A stretch of 64,000 nucleotides of DNA from Marixanthomonas sp. SCSIO 43207 (GTDB lineage Bacteria > Bacteroidota > Bacteroidia > Flavobacteriales > Flavobacteriaceae): NCBI RefSeq assembly GCF_019904255.1, contig NZ_CP063203.1, positions 1,932,001-1,996,000 on the forward strand, read 5' to 3'. Positions 16,655-26,105 of the stretch are shown here, piece after piece. Made by a program: the position numbers and the translations under genes. Position 1 is the first letter of the stretch; each line of letters opens with the position of its first letter. The notes beneath the pieces are model-generated. The model saw nothing but the letters and a program-made list of their open reading frames with translations. It ran no database searches and was not told the DNA's origin.

Positions 16655-18405
16655 AAAAGACAGTAAACATAAATTTAGCAGGTACCTTTTTTCATATTGA
16701 TGAAGATGCCTTCGGGAAACTTTCACGATACCTCGATGCTATTAAAAAATCGCTTACAGACCCCAATGGGAGTGATGAGATTATGCGAGATATTGAAGCT
16801 CGTATCGCTGAACTTTTTTCTGAAAAAATTGAGACCAAAGCACAAGTAATTTCTTTAAAAGAACTTGATGAGGTAATTGCTGTAATGGGACAGCCAGAAG
16901 ATTATCAAGTTGATGAAGAAATGTTTGATGATACACCACCTTCTCAAAAAGCACATAAAAGAAAAACATCTAGCAGGCAACAACTGTTTAGAGATATAGA
17001 TAACAAATTTATCTCTGGTGTTTCTTCTGGTTTAGGTCATTACCTAGGCGTTGATGCCATCTGGATTCGGTTATTGTGGATTATTCTTACCATCTTATCA
17101 CAAGGGGTATTCATTATAGTGTATATAGTTTTCTGGATTTTGGTTCCGGCAGCTGTTACTACTTCAGATAAATTAAAAATGACAGGAGAACCGGTAAACA
17201 TATCCAATATTGAACGAAAGTTTAAGGAAGGATATGATACCGTTGCAGATAAAGTAAAAAATGCAGATTATGATAAATATGGACAAAAAGTAAAAAAAGG
17301 AACTTCGGGTTTTTTTGATACGGTAGGTAAAATTATACTTACACTCTTTACCATTTTTGTAAAGTTTTTGGGTCTTTTATTAATTTTAATTTCATTAAGT
17401 GCATTGGTAGGGCTAATCATTAGCTTATTTACATTGGGTACTGTAGGTTTTTGGGGTACAGGTGAAGTTATGGAGTACATCACAATGTTTGACACCACAG
17501 GAACGCCTATCTGGATTACCTCATTATTAACGCTATTTGCAGTAGGGATTCCGTTTTTTGTGCTTTTCATTTTAGGTATGAAAATGCTTATCAATAACTT
17601 AAAATCTATTGGTACCAAAGCAAAAATCACCCTTTTGGTTGTATGGTTTATCTCATTAGTAATATTAGGAGTGTTAGGAATTCGTCAAGCAACTCAACGT
17701 GCTTATGATGGCGAAGAAATTACCGAAACTGTACTTCCGGTAACTAGAGGTGAAACACTTAAAATTAAAATGAGATCAGATAGCCAGTATGAATATGATG
17801 TAAACCGTCAAGGAGGTTTAGAGTTAAAATACAACGAAAACGAAGAACGTGTAATTTATAGCAATGACATTCGGTTAATTGTTCGTTCTACAGATGATTC
17901 AGTAGGTAAAATGGTAATTGAACGCAAGGCGGAAGGGAAAAGTTTTCTAGATGCAAAAAAACACGCAAAAGCCATTCAGTACAATTATTCAATAGAAAAT
18001 AACACCTTACTCTTAGATGGTTTTTTAATTACAGATGTTGAAAATAAATTTCAAGACCAAGAGGTTGAAGTTACATTATATCTACCAGAAGGGAGTATTT
18101 TAATAGCAGATAAAAACACGTATTCTTTCCATAGAAATGATTCAAGATATAGAGATATACTCGATAATGGCGATGAAGGTAAACAATTATTGATTTTAAA
18201 AGAAGGAGTAGATTGCTTAGACTGTGATGATGAATATGAAGTTTTGAACACCGAAACTTTTGAAGAAGAAGCAGAAGCAAACTTTTCTAAAGACCAACCA
18301 TCGTCAAACAAATGGGAAAAAGATGTAAATCAAGATTTTGAAAAAAAGAAACGAGATACAATTACAAATTCACAAAAAGTTACAGACACAATCAATAACC
18401 AATAA
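16651..18405 (+). CDS. PspC domain membrane protein
   Basis: 584 aa. The N-terminal ~85 residues are a cytoplasmic helical domain (EIMRDIEARIAELFSEKI, ELDEVIAVMGQPEDY). The PspC domain follows at ~110-170 (DIDNKFISGVSSGLGHYLG, WIRLLWIILTILSQGVFIIV), then three more membrane helices (~225-350). The C-terminal ~220 residues are extracytoplasmic beta-rich sequence with a CLDCDDE motif. PspC proteins sense envelope stress in other bacteria; the large C-terminal domain is typical of Bacteroidetes forms. Coupled to PadR by a 4-bp overlap. Confidence 0.85.
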   Translation: MKKTVNINLAGTFFHIDEDAFGKLSRYLDAIKKSLTDPNGSDEIMRDIEARIAELFSEKIETKAQVISLKELDEVIAVMGQPEDYQVDEEMFDDTPPSQKAHKRKTSSRQQLFRDIDNKFISGVSSGLGHYLGVDAIWIRLLWIILTILSQGVFIIVYIVFWILVPAAVTTSDKLKMTGEPVNISNIERKFKEGYDTVADKVKNADYDKYGQKVKKGTSGFFDTVGKIILTLFTIFVKFLGLLLILISLSALVGLIISLFTLGTVGFWGTGEVMEYITMFDTTGTPIWITSLLTLFAVGIPFFVLFILGMKMLINNLKSIGTKAKITLLVVWFISLVILGVLGIRQATQRAYDGEEITETVLPVTRGETLKIKMRSDSQYEYDVNRQGGLELKYNENEERVIYSNDIRLIVRSTDDSVGKMVIERKAEGKSFLDAKKHAKAIQYNYSIENNTLLLDGFLITDVENKFQDQEVEVTLYLPEGSILIADKNTYSFHRNDSRYRDILDNGDEGKQLLILKEGVDCLDCDDEYEVLNTETFEEEAEANFSKDQPSSNKWEKDVNQDFEKKKRDTITNSQKVTDTINNQ

Positions 18406-18416
18406 AATCTATTAGT

Positions 18417-19142
18417 ATGAAACCAATACAAATTTTATTTTTAGTTCTGGCAGCAAGTCTTACCACCGCTTGTCAATTTGATATCAATCTTGGTCAAGTA
18501 AACGGAAACGGAAACGTAGTAACAGAAGAACGGCCAGTATCAGAATCATTTACTGCCATTCGAGGAAGTGCAGGTCTGGATGTTTTTTTAGAGCAAGGAG
18601 ATGAAGCAAAAATAGTTGTAGAGGCCGATGAAAATCTGCTTGATATAATTGAAACCGAAATTGTTGAAGGAAAGCTTAAAATAGGAACCAAAGAAAATAT
18701 TGGTCGTTCAAAAGCCAAAAAAGTGTATGTTACCTACACTTCGTTAAACACCATTGAAGCCAGTAGTGGTGCCGATGTTATTGCAAATTCAGTAGTGAAA
18801 AGTGAAAATTTAACACTCGATTGTAGTAGTGGTAGTGACCTAGAAGTAGACGTTTTTGCAAAATATGTCATTGCCGAGACTAGTAGTGGAGCCGATTTAA
18901 AAGTTTCAGGTAAAGCAACAAACCTAGATGCATCAGCCTCAAGCGGAAGCGACTTAAACGCCAAAGACTTGTTAGTAATCAATTGCACGGCAGATGTTTC
19001 AAGTGGAGCAGACATTACAGTTAATGTAAAAGAAAAACTCATTTCTGAAACTTCTAGCGGAGGCGATGTACATTATTATGGTAATCCCGGTAATGTTTCA
19101 AAAAACGAAAGTAAATCTGGAGGAGGCACACATAAAATGTAA
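18417..19142 (+). CDS. GIN-domain (DUF2807) lipoprotein
   Basis: 241 aa. Lipoprotein signal with Cys at TTACQF; the mature domain is a right-handed beta-helix. Six rungs carry an SSG(A/S/G)D motif (ASSGADV, CSSGSDL, TSSGADL, ASSGSDL, VSSGADI, TSSGGDV), spaced ~20 residues apart. GIN domains resemble autotransporter heads and are paired with PspC in Bacteroidetes. It ends the operon, with a terminator downstream. Surface or periplasmic role, unknown ligand. Confidence 0.85.
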   Translation: MKPIQILFLVLAASLTTACQFDINLGQVNGNGNVVTEERPVSESFTAIRGSAGLDVFLEQGDEAKIVVEADENLLDIIETEIVEGKLKIGTKENIGRSKAKKVYVTYTSLNTIEASSGADVIANSVVKSENLTLDCSSGSDLEVDVFAKYVIAETSSGADLKVSGKATNLDASASSGSDLNAKDLLVINCTADVSSGADITVNVKEKLISETSSGGDVHYYGNPGNVSKNESKSGGGTHKM

Positions 19143-19170
19143 CATATTAAAGCTAATCAATCAAAAAACC

Positions 19171-19201
19171 AAAGACCGAAGACATTTCATCTTCGGTTTT
19201 T
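19171..19201 (+). terminator. Terminator of the PadR-PspC-GIN operon
   Basis: 8-bp stem ACCGAAGA / TCTTCGGT, 7-nt loop, followed by a T run. Confidence 0.85.
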
Positions 19202-19277
19202 GTTGTTTCAGTCCTTTTTTTTGGTTTGTTACTGGCTAATATTAGTATTTTAGTTTTCAGAAAAATTAACAAGATCT

Positions 19278-20033
19278 ATGGAAGTATTAATTATTGAAGA
19301 TGAAAAACCTTCGGCACGACGTTTAAAACGCATGTTGGAAAAACTAGACGTTGTTGTAACACACACACTACACAGTGTAGAAGAATCTATTAATTGGTTT
19401 TCAAATAATCCACAACCAGAATTAATATTTTTAGATATTCAATTAAGCGATGGGTTGTCTTTTGAAATTTTTGATACAATCTCCATAACGAGTTCGGTGA
19501 TATTTACAACAGCTTATGATGAGTATGCTTTACAAGCTTTCAAGCTTAATAGTATAGATTATCTATTAAAACCCATTGATCAAGAAGAGCTTGAAAAAGC
19601 AGTGGCTAAGTATAAAACCTTTAACCCAAAGCCACAACAAGTACAGATGAACTTTGAAGACATAAAAAAAATGTTGACAAACCCGGTAGAACGAGAATAT
19701 AAAAAACGTTTTACAACCAAAATTGGTCAACATCTTAAAATGATTTCAGTAGATGATATAGAGTGTTTTTATTCAGAAAATAAAGGAACGTATGCGCACA
19801 CAACCGAAGGCAGAAACTACTTGCTTGACACAACCTTAGAGCAACTTGAAACCGAATTGGCACCCGAAACTTTTTTCAGAGTAAACCGCACATTTTATAT
19901 TAACATTAATGCTATAGAAGATATTATTTCATATACCAATTCGCGATTACAATTAAAGCTCGCAAGCTATAAAGAACAAGATATTATAGTAGCAAGAGAG
20001 CGCGTAAAAGACTTTAAAATATGGCTAGAATAA
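19278..20033 (+). CDS. LytTR-family response regulator
   Basis: 251 aa. The N-terminal receiver has E7/D8 and the phosphoacceptor Asp53 (IFLDIQLSDG), T-loop TTAYDEYALQAF and Lys in LLKPID. The C-terminal LytTR DNA-binding domain spans ~145-250 (DIECFYSENKGTYAHT, FFRVNRTFYININAIEDI). These regulators normally sit beside a LytS-like or 7TM kinase, but none is adjacent, so it is an orphan here. It lies just after the GIN operon terminator and may or may not regulate that operon. Confidence 0.88.
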   Translation: MEVLIIEDEKPSARRLKRMLEKLDVVVTHTLHSVEESINWFSNNPQPELIFLDIQLSDGLSFEIFDTISITSSVIFTTAYDEYALQAFKLNSIDYLLKPIDQEELEKAVAKYKTFNPKPQQVQMNFEDIKKMLTNPVEREYKKRFTTKIGQHLKMISVDDIECFYSENKGTYAHTTEGRNYLLDTTLEQLETELAPETFFRVNRTFYININAIEDIISYTNSRLQLKLASYKEQDIIVARERVKDFKIWLE

Positions 20034-20113
20034 TTCTTTTTTCTGAAATAAAGCAATGTATCCTTGCAAAAGTTAAGCTGTAACCGCATCTTTGCTTGCT
20101 GTAAATTATCACT

Positions 20114-20923
20114 ATGCCAAAGGTTGTATTAATAACAGGAGGATCTTCCGGAATAGGAAAAGCAATAGGAACCTATTTGCTTTCAAAAAATTATATTGTC
20201 TACGGTACTAGCCGTAATCCTGAAAAATATGTTGATACTACCAAGTTTCCTTTACTTGAAATGGAAGTCACTCAACCTGAGACGGTAAAAGATTCTGTAG
20301 CAGAACTATTAAAAAAAGAAGGAAAAATAGATGTTCTTATCAATAATGCCGGTGTAGGTATCACCGGACCTATTGAAGAAACACCCAGTGATGAGATAGA
20401 GAAAGCTTTTGCAACAAACCTTTACGGTCCCATTCACGTGATAAAAGCAGTTTTACCATCTATGCGCCATCAAGGTGATGGAACTATAATTAATATTACA
20501 TCTATTGCCGGTTATATGGGGTTGCCGTATCGCGGTATTTATTCTGCAACAAAAGCTGCCTTAGAAATTACCATTGAAGCTCTTAGAATGGAGATTAAAC
20601 AATTTGGTATAAAAATGACCAATGTTGCACCAGGTGATTTTGCAACTAATATTGCAGCAAGTCGCTATCACGCTCCCATTGAAGATAGTTCACCTTATAA
20701 AAAGGCCTACGGAAATACGTTAAAACTCATGAATGAACACGTAGATGCAGGTGAAGATCCTACAAAAATGGCAAAAGTTGTTCACGAAATTATCGAAACA
20801 AAAAACCCAAAAGTTCATTACAAGGTAGGTTCTTTTTTACAGAAATTTTCAGTGGTGCTAAAAAAAATACTTCCAGATAAAACCTATGAGCGTATGCTTT
20901 TAAAGCATTACAATCTTAAATAA
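20114..20923 (+). CDS. SDR family oxidoreductase
   Basis: 269 aa classical short-chain dehydrogenase. Cofactor-binding [10 protein letters not shown] (8-17), NNAG (77-80), catalytic Ser130, Tyr143 and Lys147 (YSATK). The Arg in GTSRNPEKY after strand 2 favours NADPH. C-terminal region ([21 protein letters not shown]) resembles the retinol-dehydrogenase-like/ketosphinganine group. Substrate unknown; the family reduces or oxidises alcohols, ketones or acyl chains. Monocistronic as far as can be seen. Confidence 0.88.
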   Translation: MPKVVLITGGSSGIGKAIGTYLLSKNYIVYGTSRNPEKYVDTTKFPLLEMEVTQPETVKDSVAELLKKEGKIDVLINNAGVGITGPIEETPSDEIEKAFATNLYGPIHVIKAVLPSMRHQGDGTIINITSIAGYMGLPYRGIYSATKAALEITIEALRMEIKQFGIKMTNVAPGDFATNIAASRYHAPIEDSSPYKKAYGNTLKLMNEHVDAGEDPTKMAKVVHEIIETKNPKVHYKVGSFLQKFSVVLKKILPDKTYERMLLKHYNLK

Positions 20924-20967
20924 ATAATCTTTTTTCATTTTCAGTTTTAAACAGTGGTAATCTTCGT

Positions 20968-20975
20968 TACTTTTG
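20968..20975 (+). promoter_or_regulatory. -7 box of the transaldolase gene
   Basis: TACTTTTG, exact TAnnTTTG match, 28 bp before the ATG. Confidence 0.45.
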
Positions 20976-21003
20976 TAACAATCATAACCGAAAACTGTTT
21001 ATT

Positions 21004-21657
21004 ATGAAATTCTTTATTGATACTGCAAACTTAGATCAAATACGTGAAGCACAAGATTTGGGTGTTCTTGACGGTGTAACTACCAACCCTTCGTTGATGG
21101 CCAAAGAAGGAATCACCGGGCGTAATAATATTTTAAAACATTATGTAGATATCTGCAATATTGTAGATGGTGATGTTTCTGCAGAAGTGATTGCTACAGA
21201 TTTTGAGGGTATAGTAAAAGAAGGAGAACAGTTGGCAGACCTTCACGAACAGATTGTTGTTAAGGTACCCATGATTAAAGAAGGCATCAAAGCTATCAAA
21301 TATTTTACCGATAAAGGAATAAGAACTAATTGTACTTTGGTATTTTCTGCGGGACAGGCTTTATTGGCTGCAAAAGCAGGGGCTACCTATGTATCACCTT
21401 TTATTGGACGATTGGATGACATATCAACTGATGGGTTAAACCTTATTGCTGAAATACGTCTTATTTATGATAACTACGGTTTTGACACAGAAATATTGGC
21501 TGCTTCTGTGCGACATACTATGCATGTTCTTGAATGCGCAAAAATAGGTGCAGATGTAATGACCGGACCTTTATCTTCAATTGAGGGGCTTTTAAAACAC
21601 CCACTTACAGATATTGGTCTCGAAAAGTTTTTGGCAGATTATAAAAAAGGAAACTAA
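21004..21657 (+). CDS. Transaldolase, FSA/TalC type
   Basis: 217 aa, the length of the small decameric fructose-6-phosphate aldolase/transaldolase subgroup rather than the 300-aa classical enzyme. Motifs: [28 protein letters not shown], the Schiff-base Lys87 (VVKVPM), [17 protein letters not shown] and SPFIGRLDD. It interconverts sugar phosphates in the non-oxidative pentose phosphate pathway. Whether it acts as transaldolase or fructose-6-phosphate aldolase cannot be decided here. Terminator follows. Confidence 0.92.
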   Translation: MKFFIDTANLDQIREAQDLGVLDGVTTNPSLMAKEGITGRNNILKHYVDICNIVDGDVSAEVIATDFEGIVKEGEQLADLHEQIVVKVPMIKEGIKAIKYFTDKGIRTNCTLVFSAGQALLAAKAGATYVSPFIGRLDDISTDGLNLIAEIRLIYDNYGFDTEILAASVRHTMHVLECAKIGADVMTGPLSSIEGLLKHPLTDIGLEKFLADYKKGN

Positions 21658-21686
21658 AAAATACTATACTTTTTAATTGATCTTAT

Positions 21687-21720
21687 AAAAGGCCTTTTTC
21701 AGTTTTTTGAAAAAGGCTTT
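21687..21720. terminator. Bidirectional terminator between transaldolase and the redoxin-like lipoprotein gene
   Basis: 9-bp stem CCTTTTTCA / TGAAAAAGG, extended by flanking AAAGG/CTTT, between two convergent genes. Confidence 0.75.
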
Positions 21721-23113
21721 ATTTATTAAGGTAGCCTAGTAATAATTCTTCAATATTTTGATCGAGTAGATTGGTGTTTCCTTCAAGTATCTTACCATTT
21801 TTATCAACAATTAACGTTTTATGGACAGAATTTAATACTAGTTTTTTTTCGGCTTCATCAATGTCTTCAAATTGGTATTCATTAGCTGGATTGTAACCTA
21901 ATTGGTTAACAATATTACGCCACTTTTTAAAGTGTGTATCGGTGTTTATTCCTATATAATTGTATTCGGGATACTTAGATTTCAGTTCTGCTACTTTTTG
22001 ATGCACATTCTTATAGTGCTTATTAGATTTCATAGACCAAAAATAGATTACCGAAGGTTTGGTTATAATCCCTTGTAAATTTTTTAAAGTATTATCGGTG
22101 GTAACCAAAATTAAATCTGGAATGGTATGATTTGGTGTAAGTTTAATTGTAGCAGATGCCAGTTTGTTGATTTTAGCTTTATGATTAGGGTTTGTATTAA
22201 GTGAATTAAAAACTTCAACTATTTGTTTTTCTTCTTCAGCATTTTTGGCATTTAAAAGGTAACGTCTTACGTTATATTTCAAAAGATCGTTTTTTAATGA
22301 GTCATTTGTGATTATACTATCTAGAATTTTAATTTTTTCTAGATTATGGCTAAATGATGTTCTATTAAAACGTTTTGAACCTTCTATTTTGTTGTGAGCT
22401 AGATTGTCTGTATAGTAATTTAAAAAGCGGTAATAAGGGTAAAAAGTACGAAGCAACTCACTTCCGTAGTTTAAAGATTTACGGTAGTCAAAAAAGCCTT
22501 TAGGATATTCATTTTCTTCATAAATAGACAAATGAGCCGAAGTATATAACTCTTTTCTCATATTGTATATATACTCAATATTTGCTTGGGCTACTTTTTT
22601 AAATGTATCAGAAGGGTTGTTTCTGTCTAAGTAATTTTTATAAATAGCCTCCCATCCTTTTTTTAACGAATCTATTTTGGTTTCATACTCTTTTGGTGGT
22701 AATTGATTATACTTGGCAAGTAATGGAGCTTCATCTTCATTAAGAAGAAAAAACTTCATCAATAAGTTATTTTGGTTACCACCTCTTCCAGAAAAAGAAA
22801 GTGATTCATCAAACTCCATGGTGTTTACTCTTAACAAAATACTGTCGCCGGGTTCAACATAAACTGCTTGATATTCGTTATGGTTAAAGAAGTAAATACC
22901 TTTTTTGGCGTCCTTAATTTGGTAAGAAAAGTAGTTGTTTGAATTTAACTTTACCGTATCTAGTATTTTATTATTTTGAGTAATATAAACAAAATCGCTT
23001 TTGGGATTGACAATTTCACCACTCAACCAGGTAGCTTTTGAAGAGGTGTCATTTGTGTCATTACACGCTAAAACCGTTATCAATAGTAGAAGTAAAAGTA
23101 ACTTTGCCTTCAC
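21719..23113 (-). CDS. TlpA-like lipoprotein lacking the catalytic cysteines
   Basis: 464 aa. The lipoprotein signal ends in LLITVLAC. The N-terminal beta domain (~30-110) resembles DUF4369-type modules, a helical middle follows, and the C-terminal ~135 residues form a thioredoxin-like TlpA domain (KPSVIYFW, YNYIGINTD, VHKTLIVDKNGKI). The active site that should read WCxxC is replaced by WSMKSN, so thiol-disulfide chemistry is not expected. It may act as a scaffold or binding protein. A probable promoter lies upstream on the minus strand. Confidence 0.8.
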   Translation of the reverse strand: MKAKLLLLLLLITVLACNDTNDTSSKATWLSGEIVNPKSDFVYITQNNKILDTVKLNSNNYFSYQIKDAKKGIYFFNHNEYQAVYVEPGDSILLRVNTMEFDESLSFSGRGGNQNNLLMKFFLLNEDEAPLLAKYNQLPPKEYETKIDSLKKGWEAIYKNYLDRNNPSDTFKKVAQANIEYIYNMRKELYTSAHLSIYEENEYPKGFFDYRKSLNYGSELLRTFYPYYRFLNYYTDNLAHNKIEGSKRFNRTSFSHNLEKIKILDSIITNDSLKNDLLKYNVRRYLLNAKNAEEEKQIVEVFNSLNTNPNHKAKINKLASATIKLTPNHTIPDLILVTTDNTLKNLQGIITKPSVIYFWSMKSNKHYKNVHQKVAELKSKYPEYNYIGINTDTHFKKWRNIVNQLGYNPANEYQFEDIDEAEKKLVLNSVHKTLIVDKNGKILEGNTNLLDQNIEELLLGYLNK

Positions 23114-23137
23114 AAAAAAAGAGATTTACAATTTAAA

Positions 23138-23165
23138 CAAATGTATAAGTCCATCAATGTGCAAA
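23138..23165 (-). promoter_or_regulatory. Promoter of the redoxin-like lipoprotein gene
   Basis: Read on the minus strand: TTTG (23165-23162), 16-bp spacer, TACATTTG (23145-23138), 24 bp before the start codon. Confidence 0.5.
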
Positions 23166-23229
23166 CTGTTAACTACACGTTAAAAGCAATAATAAAACGT
23201 TAATGTTTCTTCAACCGAAGGTTATTCAC

Positions 23230-23237
23230 TACTTTTG
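23230..23237 (+). promoter_or_regulatory. -7 box of the ABC-F gene
   Basis: TACTTTTG, exact TAnnTTTG match, 26 bp before the ATG at 23264. Confidence 0.5.
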
Positions 23238-23263
23238 CGCAAAATTTTAAAAAGGAAAAGAGA

Positions 23264-24889
23264 ATGCTTTCAGTTTCAAATTTATCAGTTCAATTTGGCA
23301 AGCGTGTTTTGTTTGACGAAGTAAGCACACAGTTTGTACAAGGTAACTGCTACGGAATTATAGGCGCCAATGGTGCGGGGAAATCTACATTTTTAAAAAT
23401 CCTATCGGGCAAACAAGAACCAACGTCTGGTCATGTTCATTTAGAGCCAGAAAAGCGTATGTCTGTTTTAGAACAAAACCACAACGCATATGATGACTAT
23501 TCTGTGCTTGAAACTGTAATAAGAGGTAACAAGCCTTTATTTGAAATCAAAACTCAAATAGACAAGCTTTATGCAGATTATACTGATGAAAACGCCGAAA
23601 AAATTGGAGAGTTACAAGTAACCTTTGAAGAAATGAATGGGTGGAATGCAGATAGTGATGCTGCAGCAATGCTTTCAAACTTAGGAATTGATGAAAGCTT
23701 GCATTATTCTATGATGAGCGACCTTGACGGTAAACAAAAAGTACGTGTTTTGTTGGCTCAAGCATTATTTGGTAATCCTGATGTATTGATTATGGATGAG
23801 CCAACTAACGACTTAGATTATGAGACAATAACTTGGCTTGAAAATTTCTTAGCAAATTATGATAATTGTGTCATTGTGGTATCTCACGACCGTCACTTTC
23901 TAGATGCAGTTTGTACTCATATAAGTGATATTGACTTCGGAAAAATAACACATTACAGCGGAAACTATACTTTCTGGTATGAAAGTAGCCAATTGGCTAT
24001 GCGTCAACGTGCTCAACAAAACAAGAAGGCCGAAGAAAAACGTAAAGAATTACAAGAATTTATTCAACGCTTTAGTGCAAACGTTGCGAAGTCTAAACAA
24101 GCAACTTCTCGTAAAAAGATGCTTGAAAAATTAAATGTTGATACCATTAAGCCTTCAAGTAGAAGGTATCCTGCAATTATTTTTGAACGTGAGCGTGAAG
24201 CCGGTGATCAAATTTTACAAGTTGATAAATTATCTGCATCCTTAGATGGTGAAACACTTTTTAAAGATGTACATATTAACTTGGCAAAAGGTGATAAGGT
24301 TGTGTTATATTCTAGAGATTCAAGAGCTACCACAGCTTTTTATGAAATTATAAATGGCAATCAAGAGGCAGATTCTGGCGACTATAAATGGGGAGTTACA
24401 ACCTTACAAAGTTATTTACCACTAGATAATGAAGCTTTTTTTAAAAATGACTTATCATTGGTAGATTGGTTGCGTCAATATGCCAAAACTGAAGAAGAAC
24501 GTGAAGAAGTTTATATTCGTGGATTTTTAGGGAAAATGCTATTTAGTGGAGAAGAAGCATTGAAAAAATCAAATGTACTGTCTGGAGGTGAAAAAGTACG
24601 TTGTATGTTAAGCCGAATGATGATGATGCGGGCTAATGTATTAATGCTTGATGAGCCTACAAACCACTTAGACCTTGAATCTATTACTGCGTTCAACAAT
24701 TCTTTAAAGAATTTTAAAGGAACTGTTATGTTAACTACTCACGACCACGAGTTTGCACAAACCGTTGGTAATCGTGTGATTGAATTGACACCAAACGGTG
24801 TGATTGATCGGTATGCTACCTTTGATGAGTATATGAATGATAAAAAGCTAAAAGAACAGCGTGACAAAATGTATGCTGTAGAAGCTTAA
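23264..24889 (+). CDS. ABC-F family ATPase with a degenerate second ATP site
   Basis: 541 aa: two ABC domains joined by a charged helical linker (~245-300), no membrane segments. This is the ribosome-associated ABC-F type, YbiT/EttA-like. Domain 1 has an intact Walker A (GANGAGKST, 34-42) and Walker B (VLIMDEPTNDLD), but its signature reads SDLDGKQKVR instead of LSGGE. Domain 2 has an intact LSGGE (439-443) and MLDEPTNHLD, but its Walker A position reads YSRDSRATT (349-357). Since each ATP sits between one Walker A and the opposite signature, one site looks intact and the other degenerate. Likely a translation factor; exact role unknown. Confidence 0.88.
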   Translation: MLSVSNLSVQFGKRVLFDEVSTQFVQGNCYGIIGANGAGKSTFLKILSGKQEPTSGHVHLEPEKRMSVLEQNHNAYDDYSVLETVIRGNKPLFEIKTQIDKLYADYTDENAEKIGELQVTFEEMNGWNADSDAAAMLSNLGIDESLHYSMMSDLDGKQKVRVLLAQALFGNPDVLIMDEPTNDLDYETITWLENFLANYDNCVIVVSHDRHFLDAVCTHISDIDFGKITHYSGNYTFWYESSQLAMRQRAQQNKKAEEKRKELQEFIQRFSANVAKSKQATSRKKMLEKLNVDTIKPSSRRYPAIIFEREREAGDQILQVDKLSASLDGETLFKDVHINLAKGDKVVLYSRDSRATTAFYEIINGNQEADSGDYKWGVTTLQSYLPLDNEAFFKNDLSLVDWLRQYAKTEEEREEVYIRGFLGKMLFSGEEALKKSNVLSGGEKVRCMLSRMMMMRANVLMLDEPTNHLDLESITAFNNSLKNFKGTVMLTTHDHEFAQTVGNRVIELTPNGVIDRYATFDEYMNDKKLKEQRDKMYAVEA

Positions 24890-24891
24890 TA

Positions 24892-24923
24892 AAAAAATCC
24901 CGCCAACTGGCGGGATTTTTTTT
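24892..24923. terminator. Bidirectional terminator after the ABC-F gene
   Basis: 8-bp GC-rich stem ATCCCGCC / GGCGGGAT with an AACT loop, A run on the left and T run on the right, between convergent genes. Confidence 0.9.
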
Positions 24924-24948
24924 AGTAGTATTTAAAAAACTACTTTTA

Positions 24949-25197
24949 TTATTTTTCCTCTTTAATATCTTCAAAAAATAAATCGATTACAGACTGAGCA
25001 TCAGATAATTGATCTTTTCTAATAAATACTCGTACTTGTCCTGGGATGCCTTGTGCAAACCCACTAACAATACCACTTTGATGATCGTCTTTAATTATGG
25101 GTTCAATTTTTATATCGTTAAGCCTAGATTTTAATGCCTGTGCTAACATAGCCGGGCCCGTATAAATTCGAGTTGTTTCTTCTGGATTATTACTCAT
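24949..25197 (-). CDS. DUF2007 family small protein
   Basis: 82 aa. The pattern TRIYTGPAMLAQALKSRL ... GQVRVFIRKDQLSDAQSVIDLFF is that of DUF2007 (putative signal-transducing domain, a small alpha-beta fold). Function unknown. It is 5 bp downstream of the membrane protein gene on the same strand and most likely cotranscribed with it. Confidence 0.75.
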   Translation of the reverse strand: MSNNPEETTRIYTGPAMLAQALKSRLNDIKIEPIIKDDHQSGIVSGFAQGIPGQVRVFIRKDQLSDAQSVIDLFFEDIKEEK

Positions 25198-25202
25198 ATA
25201 TT

Positions 25203-25919
25203 TTATGCATTATAATATTTACTATTCCAAATTGCTGAATTAAAATTTTTACCCTTAGCAAAACCATAATAGATAACCATGCCACCAACAGCCTTTAGCA
25301 TAAACAAGAAAAGTAAAATATATTCTTGTTCTGTTGGCCCTGTTGAAAATAGATGAATAGGGGTGATGGCAGTTAACATTAAACTTATAAAAAATATAGT
25401 TATAACTAGGTTTTCCAAAGTTTTGTAAGGCCACATTAAGGTTTTTCTTAATGGGTGCAAATCATTCCCCCATTTATGAATCAAGTAATAATAATCATTT
25501 CCTAAAGGGGTGAATAAAAGTGGGTCATCAGCATTTTCAAGTTTTAAAAGTTTTGCAGGAGCAATAATTTTAAAGGTATGCAAAGATGTTTGATGTTTGT
25601 TTTCAAGTTCACGAATTTTGCTCACTGCTTCTTCAGGAATCTCACCTTTAAAGTATTTTGAATCTAAAAATCGAAGCCGATAGTCCACACATATTTTTTG
25701 AATATCTTTTATGTGATATATTTTATAGCTGTCTAATGATTTTAAATCAATAGAGCTAGCTGCTTTGTCACTATTACTTTTTAGTTTTTGTTTAATAGCA
25801 GCACGTTGTATATCTGTTTCAGAAAAAATTTGCTCAACTTCTTTTAATATATCTTTTTCAGAAATTCGCTTATTCCTTGTCTTCTCCAGCTTTTCTTCAA
25901 TGTTGGTCTTTGTAAGCAT
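25203..25919 (-). CDS. Two-helix membrane protein of unknown function
   Basis: 238 aa from the ATG at 25919; a start 48 bp upstream would add a hydrophobic, unlikely extension. Residues ~1-160 are hydrophilic and largely helical (LEKTRNKRISEKDILKEVEQ). Two membrane helices lie near the C-terminus (LENLVITIFFISLMLTAI and ILLFLFMLKAVGGMVIYYG). The last residues (NSAIWNSKYYNA) resemble the tail of conserved flavobacterial proteins, but I do not recognise a named domain. Coupled to the DUF2007 gene. Confidence 0.65.
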   Translation of the reverse strand: MLTKTNIEEKLEKTRNKRISEKDILKEVEQIFSETDIQRAAIKQKLKSNSDKAASSIDLKSLDSYKIYHIKDIQKICVDYRLRFLDSKYFKGEIPEEAVSKIRELENKHQTSLHTFKIIAPAKLLKLENADDPLLFTPLGNDYYYLIHKWGNDLHPLRKTLMWPYKTLENLVITIFFISLMLTAITPIHLFSTGPTEQEYILLFLFMLKAVGGMVIYYGFAKGKNFNSAIWNSKYYNA

Positions 25920-26105
25920 TTCAATTTCTTTTTCTATAAAAATAAAAGATAAATAAAAGGAAAACAACTATTTAACATTAAGACAATCACCTGCATCGTA
26001 GAAAAAGAGTGTTAAAGTAAAGCCAAAATTGGTACTACTACAAAACCGTGGTAGAAGGGGTTTCGTTTATATAAGTACATAAACAAAAATTAAAAAAACA
26101 CAATT

